Shown one piece after another: positions 29,460 through 38,531 of a DNA stretch of 64,000 nt. The stretch is from positions 30,555-94,554 of the forward strand of contig NZ_JACVCV010000017.1 of assembly GCF_017811155.1 (NCBI RefSeq). The letters run 5' to 3'. Position 1 is the stretch's first letter. Each line of letters starts with the position of its first letter. A program made the position numbers and the translations under genes. This DNA is from Lunatimonas salinarum (lineage in GTDB: Bacteria > Bacteroidota > Bacteroidia > Cytophagales > Cyclobacteriaceae). The notes under the pieces were generated by a model. It worked only from the letters and a program-made list of their open reading frames with translations, did not search any database and had not been told where the DNA came from.

Positions 29460-30224
29460 ATGTTGAATCTATCAATGACATCTCTTTCTAATCTACGTCC
29501 CAATTTACATCAAAGGCTAATCGGTATGGCATTGGCCATTCTATTTCTTGCTTTTTTCGGCATGAATGCCGAGGCGCAAAGTTTTTACAAAGAAAAGGTA
29601 CCCCGTGAAAATTACCTGCAGGCAGGATTTGGCCCTTCTTTTGTCTATGCCGATAACGGCGGAGCACTAGGACGATTGGATTTCAATGTACGTCCAGCCT
29701 TCTCTGTCAGCTACGGCCGAAGTATCAAGCCCATATTGGATATACGTGCCACGGTAGGGTACCAATTCTACAAAAGCCGGGAGGCTTCCTATTATAACAG
29801 CTCGATCATTAACGAATGGGCTGATGCAAATCAGGCCATCGAATCTACTTCGAATATTATCTTCGCCGACATCATGCCCACCTTTAGCTTGTTCAAGCAG
29901 GAGGGACACACCTATCGAAATAGCGTAAACCTGTACGCGGGAGCAGGATTGGGCTTTTTGATGGCCATTAGCAGCGAAACCATGTTGAAAAACGAAGGCA
30001 CGTACATGGAAAATAAGGTTAGACCCGCCGTGTATATTCCCGTTAGAGGTGGTGTCAGTTATAGATTAGACCTATACTCGGACATTTCACTGGAAGGTGG
30101 TATGCTGATGTCGCTTTCCGATAAAATCGACGGCGTGCAAAATTACAATGCCTTTACAGACATCTTGTTTCAGGGTAAGGTGGTGTATCGCAGATACCTT
30201 TCCAAATTTACAGGGGTAAACTAG
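29460..30224 (+). CDS. outer-membrane beta-barrel protein
   Basis: Small predicted outer-membrane barrel. Long signal segment ending near 'AEAQ|SF' (residue ~39). The body alternates polar and hydrophobic residues with aromatic girdles ('LDIRATVGYQFYKSREASYY', 'NLYAGAGLGFLMAIS', 'GGVSYRLDLYSDISLEGGML'), and the chain ends in a basic barrel strand. No enzyme motif. The specific function is unknown; similar 200-250 aa barrels are common in this phylum. Promoter shared with the divergent rmlA region. Confidence 0.75.
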   Translation: MLNLSMTSLSNLRPNLHQRLIGMALAILFLAFFGMNAEAQSFYKEKVPRENYLQAGFGPSFVYADNGGALGRLDFNVRPAFSVSYGRSIKPILDIRATVGYQFYKSREASYYNSSIINEWADANQAIESTSNIIFADIMPTFSLFKQEGHTYRNSVNLYAGAGLGFLMAISSETMLKNEGTYMENKVRPAVYIPVRGGVSYRLDLYSDISLEGGMLMSLSDKIDGVQNYNAFTDILFQGKVVYRRYLSKFTGVN

Positions 30225-30308
30225 GCTTACTTTTTTTCCACGCTAGGGAACTTAAAATTAGCTACTTGGTTATTATATGTATATACATTAATTAACCTTT
30301 TGCCTGCT

Positions 30309-31319
30309 ATGACGAGTATAAAAACGATACGACAGCTAGGGTCCCAATGGGTAACCCAAGATCCCTTTTTGTTTTGTGCCTATCACCACGATATCTTCCC
30401 CCAAGGAAACGGCCATATGGCCCCCGCCGCATCACTGGAAGGGCGCCAGATTGGCCGTGATTTTCAGGGAAAAGACGGATGGAATATGTACCACGGATCC
30501 AAAGTCCCTGGATTTCCCTCCCATCCTCATAAAGGATTTGAAACCGTTACCATCGTTGAGAAAGGATTGGTAGACCACTCGGATTCCTTGGGTGCGGCTG
30601 GTCGCTTTGGTGAGGGGGACGTGCAGTGGATGACCGCCGGTCGGGGTGTGATGCATTCCGAGATGTTTCCATTACTCAAAGAAGACACCGAAAACGAACT
30701 GCTACTATTCCAGATCTGGCTAAACTTACCCCAAAAAAGCAAACAAGTGCCGGCCCACTTCAAAATGATGTGGAACGAAACCATCCCCGTAGTTACGAAA
30801 CGCGACAGTTCTGGTAGGGCTACCTACATCAAGGTTATAAGCGGCCGGTTTGATAACCAAGAAGGACCCGCCCCGGCACCGGACTCATGGGCTGCCGATC
30901 CCACTAATGATGTGCAGATTTGGCATGTGCATATGGATGCAGGTGCCGAATTTACGCTTCCCGAGAGTTCCACAGAAATAAACCGAACCCTCTTCTTTTA
31001 CTCAGGCGAATCCGTAACAGTGGATGGCAAACGAATCCCCGCCAGACATTCGCTAGACTTAGCCCCGGAAGCGGCCACAACGATCCGAAACGGTACCAAG
31101 ACGGCTCATTTTATCTTCCTTCAGGGTAAACCGTTGAATGAGCAGGTGGTTCAGCATGGTCCCTTCGTGATGAATAGTCACCAAGAAATCCAGCAGGCTA
31201 TCTATGAATTTCAGCGAACCCAGTTTGGCGGCTGGCCTTGGCCCAGCGAGGAGCATACCCACCCCAGGGAGCGTGGACGTTTTGCCATCCATGCTGACGG
31301 ACGGGAAGAAATCAAATAG
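30309..31319 (+). CDS. pirin-family protein
   Basis: Bicupin protein; characterised relatives are quercetin dioxygenases or redox-linked regulators. Metal-binding residues are visible in the first cupin: 'FPSHPHKGFETVTIV' (two His), 'GRGVMHSEMF' (His and Glu). The C-terminal Pirin_C cupin includes 'FFYSGESVTVDG' and 'PLNEQVVQHGPFVMNS'. A TTG at 30300 would add three residues; ATG 30309 is preferred. 336 aa, slightly longer than the usual ~290. Single gene closed by a strong bidirectional terminator. Confidence 0.9.
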   Translation: MTSIKTIRQLGSQWVTQDPFLFCAYHHDIFPQGNGHMAPAASLEGRQIGRDFQGKDGWNMYHGSKVPGFPSHPHKGFETVTIVEKGLVDHSDSLGAAGRFGEGDVQWMTAGRGVMHSEMFPLLKEDTENELLLFQIWLNLPQKSKQVPAHFKMMWNETIPVVTKRDSSGRATYIKVISGRFDNQEGPAPAPDSWAADPTNDVQIWHVHMDAGAEFTLPESSTEINRTLFFYSGESVTVDGKRIPARHSLDLAPEAATTIRNGTKTAHFIFLQGKPLNEQVVQHGPFVMNSHQEIQQAIYEFQRTQFGGWPWPSEEHTHPRERGRFAIHADGREEIK

Positions 31320-31324
31320 CTAAA

Positions 31325-31361
31325 AAAGGCACCTCTGATAAACAAAGGTGCCTTTTTTTTT
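31325..31361. terminator. bidirectional Rho-independent terminator
   Basis: AAAGGCACCT/AGGTGCCTTT stem, 11-base loop, then a nine-T run; A-run on the other side serves the convergent gene. Confidence 0.9.
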
Positions 31362-31386
31362 GATCAACTGGAGAAAGCTAACCGAA

Positions 31387-32259
31387 CTACTTCACAAAGT
31401 TAGCCTGGGCCAAATAATCATGGCTCTGCCGCACACTCTCCATGGGCGGATGATTATATCGCTCTACCTCCACAAAATAATCCTTCATTCCTTGTGCATA
31501 GGCAGCTTTGAAGATAGCTTTGAAATCCATCTTTCCACTTTGTCCGATTTCCTTTTCATCTTTGATGTGTAGGAGCGGAAACCGTCCCTTATATTTTTTG
31601 AGGTAGTCTACCGGATTATACCCTCCCTCCTGACACCAGTATACGTCCAATTCCATACAAAATAAATTGGGATCGGTATGGTCAAGCATATAGTCGAACA
31701 TGATCTGTCCTTCTATCTTTTCAAACTCACGGGAATGATTGTGAAATCCAAACATCAACCCCCTATCGCCGGTAACTTCTCCGATCTGATTGTAATAATC
31801 ACACCATACCTGTAATTCATCGAGGGTTTTGGGAATAGGCATGGAAGGTTTAATCAAATACGTGGCACCTGCCTCTGCGTGGTCATCGGCTGCCTTTTTC
31901 CACCAATCCATGGCTTCGTTATGCGTCTCTTTGGAATAGCCTCTGGGTCCCCCTACGTGCGCACTTCTCATCTCCATGCCCAAACTACTCACGGTGTCTT
32001 TAAAAGCACTTGGGGCCATGCCGTAGATGGTTCCGTTGTCATAATTGGCCGCTTCGAGTTTCTTGAAACCAATAGAAGCAACCGATTCAAGGACACCCTG
32101 AACATTTCCTTTGATGTCTTCCCGAAGTGAATAGAGTTGAAGCCCTATCGATTTAGGTTTTGCTTTCATCCCGTTGGCAAACAGCCCATCGGTGGCAAGC
32201 AGTCCCGAAAGCGACATGAGAGAAGCTGTTTTTAGAAAATCTCGTCTGTTTTTATTCAT
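31387..32259 (-). CDS. exported sugar phosphate isomerase/epimerase-like TIM-barrel protein (Tat signal)
   Basis: Xylose-isomerase-like TIM barrel (AP_endonuc_2 fold). Twin-arginine signal 'NKNRRDFLKTASLMSLSGLL' at the N terminus indicates folded export. Barrel motifs 'LQLYSLREDIKGNVQ', 'FGFHNHSREFEKIEG' and 'LFCMELDVYWCQEGG' with the Glu/Asp metal ligands, and 'FPLLHIKDEKEIG' with His-Lys-Asp. 290 aa. Exported members of this fold occur with DUF1080 and Gfo/Idh/MocA proteins and act on keto-sugars; here it is a single-gene unit. Confidence 0.88.
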   Translation of the reverse strand: MNKNRRDFLKTASLMSLSGLLATDGLFANGMKAKPKSIGLQLYSLREDIKGNVQGVLESVASIGFKKLEAANYDNGTIYGMAPSAFKDTVSSLGMEMRSAHVGGPRGYSKETHNEAMDWWKKAADDHAEAGATYLIKPSMPIPKTLDELQVWCDYYNQIGEVTGDRGLMFGFHNHSREFEKIEGQIMFDYMLDHTDPNLFCMELDVYWCQEGGYNPVDYLKKYKGRFPLLHIKDEKEIGQSGKMDFKAIFKAAYAQGMKDYFVEVERYNHPPMESVRQSHDYLAQANFVK

Positions 32260-32547
32260 TTTTAGTTAAGTTTTTGGGTTCAAACTGCTTGAATTAGCAG
32301 CGGCTATGGGCAGCCTATACGCTGGATAAACTGACCTTCTGTCTGTAATCTTAGTTATTTTTCGCTCAAAAATCACGCCTTTTTTGATAAATTAACGGTA
32401 CTGGTACTATTTTCGGGAATCGCCCCATCTATCTTATTCGAAAGATTCGCATTCCTAGAGCGCTACGGGATGAATTTATTTATTACCTTAGTATACAAAT
32501 AATCAAATCAAGTGCCTGTGATCGAAAAGCACAAGGAAAGAAAGGGT

Positions 32548-33294
32548 ATGGAGATATTAGGAATAGACATTGGCGGTTCGGGAATCAAAGGCGCTCCGGT
32601 AAATATTGAGACAGGAGAACTCACCGCAGAAAGGTTTCGGGTACCCACTCCCAAGCCTGCCAAACCGGAAAATGTCGCCGAAGCCGTAAAAAAACTGGTA
32701 GACCACTTTCAATGGACAGGCCCGATAGGGTGTGGATTCCCAACCGTGGTAAACAATGGCATGTCGGTCACAAAGAGTAATATCCACAAGAGCTGGGTAG
32801 GCACCCAAGTAGATGCCCTCTTTTCCGAAAAGACCGGCCTTCCTGTGACCGTCATCAATGATGCCGATGCCGCCGGATTGGCAGAGATGACCTACGGTGC
32901 CGGTAAGGGAAAAAACGGCTTGGTCATCACCGTTACCATCGGCACGGGGTTGGGCACGGGGGTTTTTTACGATGGCAAGTTGATCCCCAATTTTGAATTG
33001 GGAAGGGTGTTTTATAAAAATGGCGAGATCATCGAATACTACGCCGCAGATTCCGCAAGAAAAAACGAAAACCTCACCTACAAAGCCTGGGGCAAACGTT
33101 TCAATAAATTTCTAAAGCACACCAACCGGATTCTTTCCCCCGATTTGTTTATCTTAGGAGGGGGCGCCAGTAAAAAACTGGAATTGTTTGAAAATCAGAT
33201 TACCGTTGACGTCCCCATTCTTGTTGCGGAAAAACGCAATGACGCCGGTATAATCGGAGCAGCCCTCGCTGCCTATCATTGGCCAAAAAAGTAA
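32548..33294 (+). CDS. ppgK: polyphosphate glucokinase (ROK family)
   Basis: Phosphorylates glucose with polyphosphate (or ATP) in the cytoplasm. ROK signature '[14 protein letters not shown]' (residues ~4-17), '[11 protein letters not shown]', catalytic Asp in '[14 protein letters not shown]', '[14 protein letters not shown]', and '[10 protein letters not shown]'. The arrangement around '[18 protein letters not shown]' fits PPGK rather than ATP-glucokinases. The frame also opens at a GTG at 32512, but the ATG at 32548 starts right at the fold. 248 aa. It is followed 7 bases later by the phosphotriesterase-like gene, in the same direction. Confidence 0.9.
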   Translation: MEILGIDIGGSGIKGAPVNIETGELTAERFRVPTPKPAKPENVAEAVKKLVDHFQWTGPIGCGFPTVVNNGMSVTKSNIHKSWVGTQVDALFSEKTGLPVTVINDADAAGLAEMTYGAGKGKNGLVITVTIGTGLGTGVFYDGKLIPNFELGRVFYKNGEIIEYYAADSARKNENLTYKAWGKRFNKFLKHTNRILSPDLFILGGGASKKLELFENQITVDVPILVAEKRNDAGIIGAALAAYHWPKK

Positions 33295-33301
33295 CCAAAT
33301 C

Positions 33302-34291
33302 GTGCAACTATTTCCATTCCTAAGTTTCCTCTTGGCCTGTTGGTCGGCGCACCTATCTCCCCATCAATCCAGCGTTGTGGAGACCGTGGATGGCCCGCTA
33401 CAGGTCGGTGAAATGGGAAAGACGCTTATACACGAACACCTTTTGGTTGATTTCATCGGAGCCAAGGAATACCATCCGGATCGCTGGAACCGATCGGAGG
33501 TAATCCACAGGGTGCTCCCCTTTTTGAAGGAAGTCAAAGCCCTTGGAATCCACACGATGGTAGAATGCACACCGGCGTTTTTGGGCAGAGATCCGGTGTT
33601 ACTTCGGGAACTGTCCGCCGCAAGCGGCGTGCAGCTGATCACCAATACAGGACTCTATGGCGCGGTGGATAACAAGTACCTCCCTGCATATGCCTTCACC
33701 GAATCGGCGGACGAGCTGGCAGCTCGGTGGATTACCGAATGGAAAGAAGGAATAGACGGTACCGGAATCAAGCCCGGATTCATTAAAATTGGTGTAAATC
33801 CCGGCCCGCTTTCGGCTATCCATGAGAAATTGGTACGTGCAGCCGTAAAGACCCATGAGGCCTCTGGCCTATTGATCGTGTCGCATACGGGACCGGCTAC
33901 GCCCGCATTTGAGCAACTAGCTATATTAAGCGAGGCAGGTATACCGGCTAAAGCATTTGTTTGGGTTCATGCACAAGTCGAAAAGGATAAATCCATGCAT
34001 GTGGCTGCTGCTGAGCGAGGTGCTTGGGTAAGTTTTGACGGTGTCGCTCCGGGCAACTTAAAGGAGTACCTCGCCTTGGTTCAAAACATGAAAAAACACG
34101 ATGTGTTGGAAAGAACCCTACTATCCCACGACGCAGGCTGGTACCGGCCGGGAGAAGAAAACGGGGGGGATTTCAGAGGCTTCACTACCCTATCCGAGCA
34201 ATTCATCCCCTTACTGCTTGCCAATGGGTTCACCGAATCTGAATGCGAACTCCTACTGGTCAAAAATCCCGCCACGGCATTCGGCCGTTAA
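33302..34291 (+). CDS. phosphotriesterase-family metallohydrolase, predicted lipoprotein
   Basis: Amidohydrolase-superfamily enzyme of the PTE/PLL group, which includes lactonases and esterases. Metal ligands: H44 and H46 in 'LIHEHLLVDF', carboxylated K162 in 'GFIKIGVNP', H195 in 'IVSHTGPATP', H223 in 'WVHAQVEKDK', and the Asp of 'LLSHDAGWYRPG'. Start is GTG; the first residues 'QLFPFLSFLLAC' form a lipobox with Cys13, so the enzyme is probably membrane-anchored outside the cytoplasm, which is uncommon for this family. 329 aa. Operon with ppgK. Confidence 0.88.
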   Translation: MQLFPFLSFLLACWSAHLSPHQSSVVETVDGPLQVGEMGKTLIHEHLLVDFIGAKEYHPDRWNRSEVIHRVLPFLKEVKALGIHTMVECTPAFLGRDPVLLRELSAASGVQLITNTGLYGAVDNKYLPAYAFTESADELAARWITEWKEGIDGTGIKPGFIKIGVNPGPLSAIHEKLVRAAVKTHEASGLLIVSHTGPATPAFEQLAILSEAGIPAKAFVWVHAQVEKDKSMHVAAAERGAWVSFDGVAPGNLKEYLALVQNMKKHDVLERTLLSHDAGWYRPGEENGGDFRGFTTLSEQFIPLLLANGFTESECELLLVKNPATAFGR

Positions 34292-34503
34292 AGCCCTAAA
34301 TTCCCTCGTTGAACGCGGTAGCTAATATATTTTTTCCCCGCTTAGCTCAGGGTAACCATTTTAATCACTATTTGGAATGATTTTCATCATGTTTATTCAG
34401 GGTATTATTTTGTTTCTTTGAATATCGACCGATGCGATTGGGCTCGAAGTCCATTAGCTCGAAGAAAAAAATAAATTAACGCAACCAAATAAACCAAAAA
34501 GCT

Positions 34504-35331
34504 ATGAAACGTATCATTGTTCCCGTTGATTTCTCTCCATATGCTGAAATTGCATTCCAAAATGCCGCCAAATTAGCGGCAAAAGGCGATGCCTCTATTA
34601 CCTGCGTAAACGTGGTGAGTACCACGTTGGACTGGGAAAACCTTACCGAGAGTGAAAAGGCGAAGCATCCGGCCATTGTGGACACCGAGGCAGAGGCAAA
34701 AGACAAACTCAAGGCATTTATCTTGGATCATAAGCTATCGCAAAACCCGGTGGAAGCAGTCGTGAAAATCGGTATCCCGGCACAGTCTATAGTGGAAATC
34801 GCCAAAAAACAAGCTGCCGACCTCATTGTAATTGGTGCCTACGGTATCGGATACGAAGAAGGGAAATTTGTAGGTTCTACCATGCAGAAAGTCATGCGGC
34901 TGGCAGAATGTCCGGTGCTTGCCGTAAAAAAACCGATAGATGGCAGAGCTATAAAGAAAATGACCTTCGCCTCCTTATTCAACGAAGCGAGTAAACCAGC
35001 ATTCGTACGGATGAAGCCGTTGATCAAAATGCTTGGTGCTTCGCTCCATTTTCTGTTTGTAAATACGCCTTCCGGGTTTGTAGACAGCATACAGGCCGAG
35101 TCCAAGATGAAGCAATATGCCACCGGGCAAGAAGACCTGGTCATCCATAAACACGTATTTAACCACCATGAGGTCGAAAATGGAATCATCGCCTTTGCCG
35201 AAAGCCAAAAATCGGGGCTGATCGCCATCGCGTCCAACGTAAGGGCCACGAGCTCTAGCTACCAAATAGGCGTGACCGAAACGGTTCTCTACAAAACCGA
35301 AATTCCGGTGTTGAGTGTTAAATTTGAATAA
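34504..35331 (+). CDS. universal stress protein with two UspA domains
   Basis: Tandem Usp protein, residues ~1-145 and ~150-275. Domain 1: 'KRIIVPVDFSPYAEIAFQNA' and the nucleotide-binding 'VIGAYGIGYEEGKFVGSTMQ' segment ending 'CPVLAVKKP'. Domain 2 is more divergent and ends 'YKTEIPVLSVKF'. 275 aa is normal for Bacteroidota tandem Usp. Role in stress response is inferred from family. Single gene, ending in a hairpin that overlaps the stop of the convergent Na/Pi gene. Confidence 0.93.
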   Translation: MKRIIVPVDFSPYAEIAFQNAAKLAAKGDASITCVNVVSTTLDWENLTESEKAKHPAIVDTEAEAKDKLKAFILDHKLSQNPVEAVVKIGIPAQSIVEIAKKQAADLIVIGAYGIGYEEGKFVGSTMQKVMRLAECPVLAVKKPIDGRAIKKMTFASLFNEASKPAFVRMKPLIKMLGASLHFLFVNTPSGFVDSIQAESKMKQYATGQEDLVIHKHVFNHHEVENGIIAFAESQKSGLIAIASNVRATSSSYQIGVTETVLYKTEIPVLSVKFE

Positions 35332-35341
35332 GGCAAAACCC

Positions 35342-35375
35342 GCATCCCGCTTCCTATCCAAGCGGGATGTTTTCA
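35342..35375. terminator. bidirectional terminator overlapping the Na/Pi gene end
   Basis: GCATCCCGCTT/AAGCGGGATG stem with a 7-base loop, T-run to the right and A-run to the left. The stop codon of the minus-strand gene (35354-35356) lies inside the loop. Confidence 0.75.
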
Positions 35376-37009
35376 TTAACAGCGGCACTTGACATCCCCT
35401 TTCGGTTATCTATGGCATTGCACAAGTGCTTTACGCCCGAAAAAGACTGCTTAATGACATTCGAAAGGGTTGATATCGACACATCCGTCTTTTGTTGACG
35501 TAACTTATGATAGAGCTCGGCAATCATCGCCTCATGGTCTTCCTCCAATTGCCTGTACAAGCTAAGCAGCTCCTGTTCGCTATACTCCTCGGAAAGTTCA
35601 TGGAGCTGTTGTGCATACCCGTGCATTTTATCCTTTAAGCTTTGGTGCAGTTCCATGACGAGCAGCTCCTGTGAACCTTCCATTTGCTGAATATTGTGCA
35701 CAATGTCTTTGAAATCTTTGGCGCCATAAACCAATTCCCGGGTGGCGTGCATCAAGTGGGTGAGCTGAACCGCCTCCTCCGAAGAGAGGTTTTGCTCCTG
35801 TAAGCCAATGCCATACCCTGTCAGTTCGTCTTCCAACGATTTAAGCCTATCATAATCAGCCAGTAGATCTTTTGGTTGGTAGATGATCTTTTTCCAAACA
35901 GAGGTATTTCGCCCCGGAAGGTGATGTTTCAGAATAAGCTTTTTCACAAATTTCAAGGTGCGGTTAAATAGCGAGGCTACCTCCTTTTCCAATGCCATTA
36001 TCCCTACAGAGGGTACCTCTGTGCTTACATTTTTGATGTAGGTGGAAAACCCTTGAGGTTCGTCCAGCATAAATTTACCCCGGAGCCAGCGTTCCATTAA
36101 CCCCAAAAAAGGGTAGAAAATAACGATTCCAAATACGTTTATCAACGTATTCAAAAGAACCAATTCCATCAGCGGATCTTCTACCTTGAACGTATGAAAG
36201 GCCATGGACACCATCTCTTCGATAAAGAAGAAGGTCAGGATACCTGCAACGAATTTAAAAATGAAATTCGCCAATGCCAGCCGCTTCTTGTCGGCTGTCC
36301 CACCTAAGGCACCCAATACTAACGTAAACGTGGTTCCTATATTTGCCCCGATCACCATCGCCATGGCATGTTGAATATCTATGACCTGCGCATTAATGGC
36401 GCTCAAGACGATCACGATCGTAGCCGAACTTGACTGTATCAACCCCGTGACCAAAATACCCAAAATCAAAAACACCCCCAATCCAAAGCCTAAGTAGTCC
36501 GACAAATCAATCTGCTGTGCCACGGCCTCAATGGCCACTTTCATAAAGTCCAACCCCAAGAACAATAGTCCAAAACCTACCAAAAATGCCCCGGTATTTC
36601 GTAAAAGCGGCCGGCTGTTTACAAATAAATAAGTCAAGGTTCCTATTGCCAAAAATGGAAAAGCAAAATCTGCGACACTTACTTTAAAACCCAAGGTCGC
36701 CACGATCCAAGCGGTAAACGTAGTACCCAGATTCGCTCCCAGCACAACTCCCAAGGAATGGCTCAGACTTATCATTCCGCCTCCTAAAAACGCCAATACC
36801 ATCAACGTCACCAAGGAACTGCTTTGAAGAATGGCTGTAATCACCGTTCCCACCACGATGCCCTTCCAAGGTCTATTGGTAAAACGTTGGAGCAAATCCC
36901 TAAAAGATCGGCCTACCAACTCCCGAAGGGCATGCTCCAACTGATGCATTCCCCACAAGAACAAGCCTATCCCAGCCAAGAATTTCCAAAAATCAAATGA
37001 TCCTACCAT
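35354..37009 (-). CDS. Na+/phosphate cotransporter with C-terminal PhoU-like domain
   Basis: Inner-membrane sodium-dependent phosphate transporter of the NptA/PNaS class. Two inverted transport repeats: 'GTVITAILQSSSLVTLMVLAF' region (~45-70) and 'GILVTGLIQSSSATIVIVLSA' (~190-215), both with the QSSS motif. The C-terminal ~200 residues form a helical PhoU-like domain. The ATG at 37009 ('MVGSFDFWKFLAGIGLF') is preferred over the upstream in-frame ATG at 37060, because it begins just before the first membrane helix. About 551 aa. Confidence 0.92.
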   Translation of the reverse strand: MVGSFDFWKFLAGIGLFLWGMHQLEHALRELVGRSFRDLLQRFTNRPWKGIVVGTVITAILQSSSLVTLMVLAFLGGGMISLSHSLGVVLGANLGTTFTAWIVATLGFKVSVADFAFPFLAIGTLTYLFVNSRPLLRNTGAFLVGFGLLFLGLDFMKVAIEAVAQQIDLSDYLGFGLGVFLILGILVTGLIQSSSATIVIVLSAINAQVIDIQHAMAMVIGANIGTTFTLVLGALGGTADKKRLALANFIFKFVAGILTFFFIEEMVSMAFHTFKVEDPLMELVLLNTLINVFGIVIFYPFLGLMERWLRGKFMLDEPQGFSTYIKNVSTEVPSVGIMALEKEVASLFNRTLKFVKKLILKHHLPGRNTSVWKKIIYQPKDLLADYDRLKSLEDELTGYGIGLQEQNLSSEEAVQLTHLMHATRELVYGAKDFKDIVHNIQQMEGSQELLVMELHQSLKDKMHGYAQQLHELSEEYSEQELLSLYRQLEEDHEAMIAELYHKLRQQKTDVSISTLSNVIKQSFSGVKHLCNAIDNRKGMSSAAVNENIPLG

Positions 37010-37375
37010 GCAACTATCCAATAACGGCCAAAAGAAAAATGCATTTCTTCCAGCTACCAAAATGAGTCATCGGTGAACAACCCAACCATCCTCCGCAAGA
37101 GCAATGGAAAAATACCGTAACAATTCCAAGCCCGTGGCAAGTGGAACAAAGTTAGGCATAAATACGCCACCTTTTTCGTTATAAACACAGGTAATTGTTA
37201 GGGTCCTACAGATTTGAGATTAGATAGGACACTTTCTATGAACAACCTCCACAGGGTAGCAAACTATTGAGTGTAGTCTTACCCGCCCAACTTTTAGATG
37301 GGCCTGAAATCCTTGGTTGATTTAAGGAATCTTTCTTATCTTGTCTGTTCAATTAACCAAACGTAATATTGCGCA
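37010..37375. other. divergent intergenic region
   Basis: About 365 bp between the Na/Pi gene and the TIM-barrel gene. I see no gene, hairpin or repeat; both promoters must lie here. Confidence 0.4.
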
Positions 37376-38317
37376 ATGACCCAACGAAGAAAATTTTTCA
37401 AGGATTCGCTGAAAGCCAGCCTTGGATTGGCCTTATTTTCGAGTGTTTCGACCAACGTCCGAGCCGAATCGAGTGCTGCCAAGAAATCTCCTTACACCAT
37501 CTCGCTGGCCGAATGGTCGCTGCGGGAATGGTTAAATTCCGGAAAGATCACCAACTTGGATTTTCCCGAAACCACTAAAAAAGTGTTTGATATCCACGCA
37601 GTGGAATACGTGAGCAGCTTTTTCAAAGGGAAGGAAACCGACAGTGGTTACCTGCGGGAGCTCAAGTCCCGCAGTGACGGTGCAGGTGTTCGGAACGTGC
37701 TCATCATGGTGGACATGTGGGGGCAAGACGGTGCGCTTGCCAGCCCGGAGGAGCGTATTCGTCATGCAGCCGCTCAAAACCACCACAAATGGGTAGATGC
37801 TGCAAAGTACCTCGGGTGTCATGCCATTCGGGTAAACGCCTCCGGCTACGGAGATGCCAGTTATCGGGATGCCATGGGCTATTTTGCCGATGGACTCGCC
37901 AAACTAGTGGAATACGGAGCTGCTAACCAAATCAGCATCATCGTAGAAAATCACGGAGGATACTCTTCCAATGGCCGATGGCTAGCGGACGTCATCCGCC
38001 AAGTAGGGAATGAATATTGTGGAACACTGCCGGACTTTGGCAACTTCCGGACAGACCTGGAGGGTGGCAATTTCTACGATCCCTATATCGGTACCGCGGA
38101 GCTGATGCCGTACGCCAAGGGAGTTAGCGCCAAATCGATGGGATTTGACCACCACGGACAGGATACAACCATCGACTTCAAGCGCATGATGAATATTGTA
38201 GCGGCATTCAACTTTGAAGGGTTTGTGGGAATTGAATGGGGAGGCGGACTGGGAATGCCCATGGATGCCGAAGCGGCTATCAAGGCAACCAAAAAGTTGC
38301 TATTGGAGTCCATCTAA
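37376..38317 (+). CDS. exported sugar phosphate isomerase/epimerase-like TIM-barrel protein (Tat signal)
   Basis: Second xylose-isomerase-like TIM-barrel protein. N terminus 'MTQRRKFFKDSLKASLGLAL' is a twin-arginine type signal. Barrel features: 'AVEYVSSFFKGKETD', 'IRVNASGYGDASYRDAMGYF', 'ISIIVENHGGYSSNGRWLAD' (His/Glu site), 'GTLPDFGNFRT' and 'FVGIEWGGGLGMP'. 313 aa. It precedes the double DUF1080 gene by 210 bases, same direction, and a third such protein lies convergent at 39985. This clustering supports a periplasmic keto-sugar role. Confidence 0.88.
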   Translation: MTQRRKFFKDSLKASLGLALFSSVSTNVRAESSAAKKSPYTISLAEWSLREWLNSGKITNLDFPETTKKVFDIHAVEYVSSFFKGKETDSGYLRELKSRSDGAGVRNVLIMVDMWGQDGALASPEERIRHAAAQNHHKWVDAAKYLGCHAIRVNASGYGDASYRDAMGYFADGLAKLVEYGAANQISIIVENHGGYSSNGRWLADVIRQVGNEYCGTLPDFGNFRTDLEGGNFYDPYIGTAELMPYAKGVSAKSMGFDHHGQDTTIDFKRMMNIVAAFNFEGFVGIEWGGGLGMPMDAEAAIKATKKLLLESI

Positions 38318-38504
38318 TCTTTTTTAAAAAGGCAAGAAGCATAAACGGTCAATGGCATTTCCAATCGATTTATTGAAATCGAGCCTGCCTACCAGACTGG
38401 CTGGCATGACGTAGCCGACACAGAATGGGACGACTATGAGACATGCAACCTTTGTCCAAGTAGGCAGCGACAAGTTGTGACCACTAAGAATCAAATATAG
38501 ACAC

Positions 38505-38531
38505 ATGAACAATTACTTACCTTATAAATGA
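38505..38531 (+). CDS. eight-residue upstream frame overlapping the DUF1080 start
   Basis: ATG at 38505 follows the ATATAGACAC leader form seen before other genes here and encodes MNNYLPYK, then a stop overlapping the next ATG as ATGA (38528-38531). It could be a leader peptide coupling translation to the next gene or a chance frame. Confidence 0.35.
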   Translation: MNNYLPYK

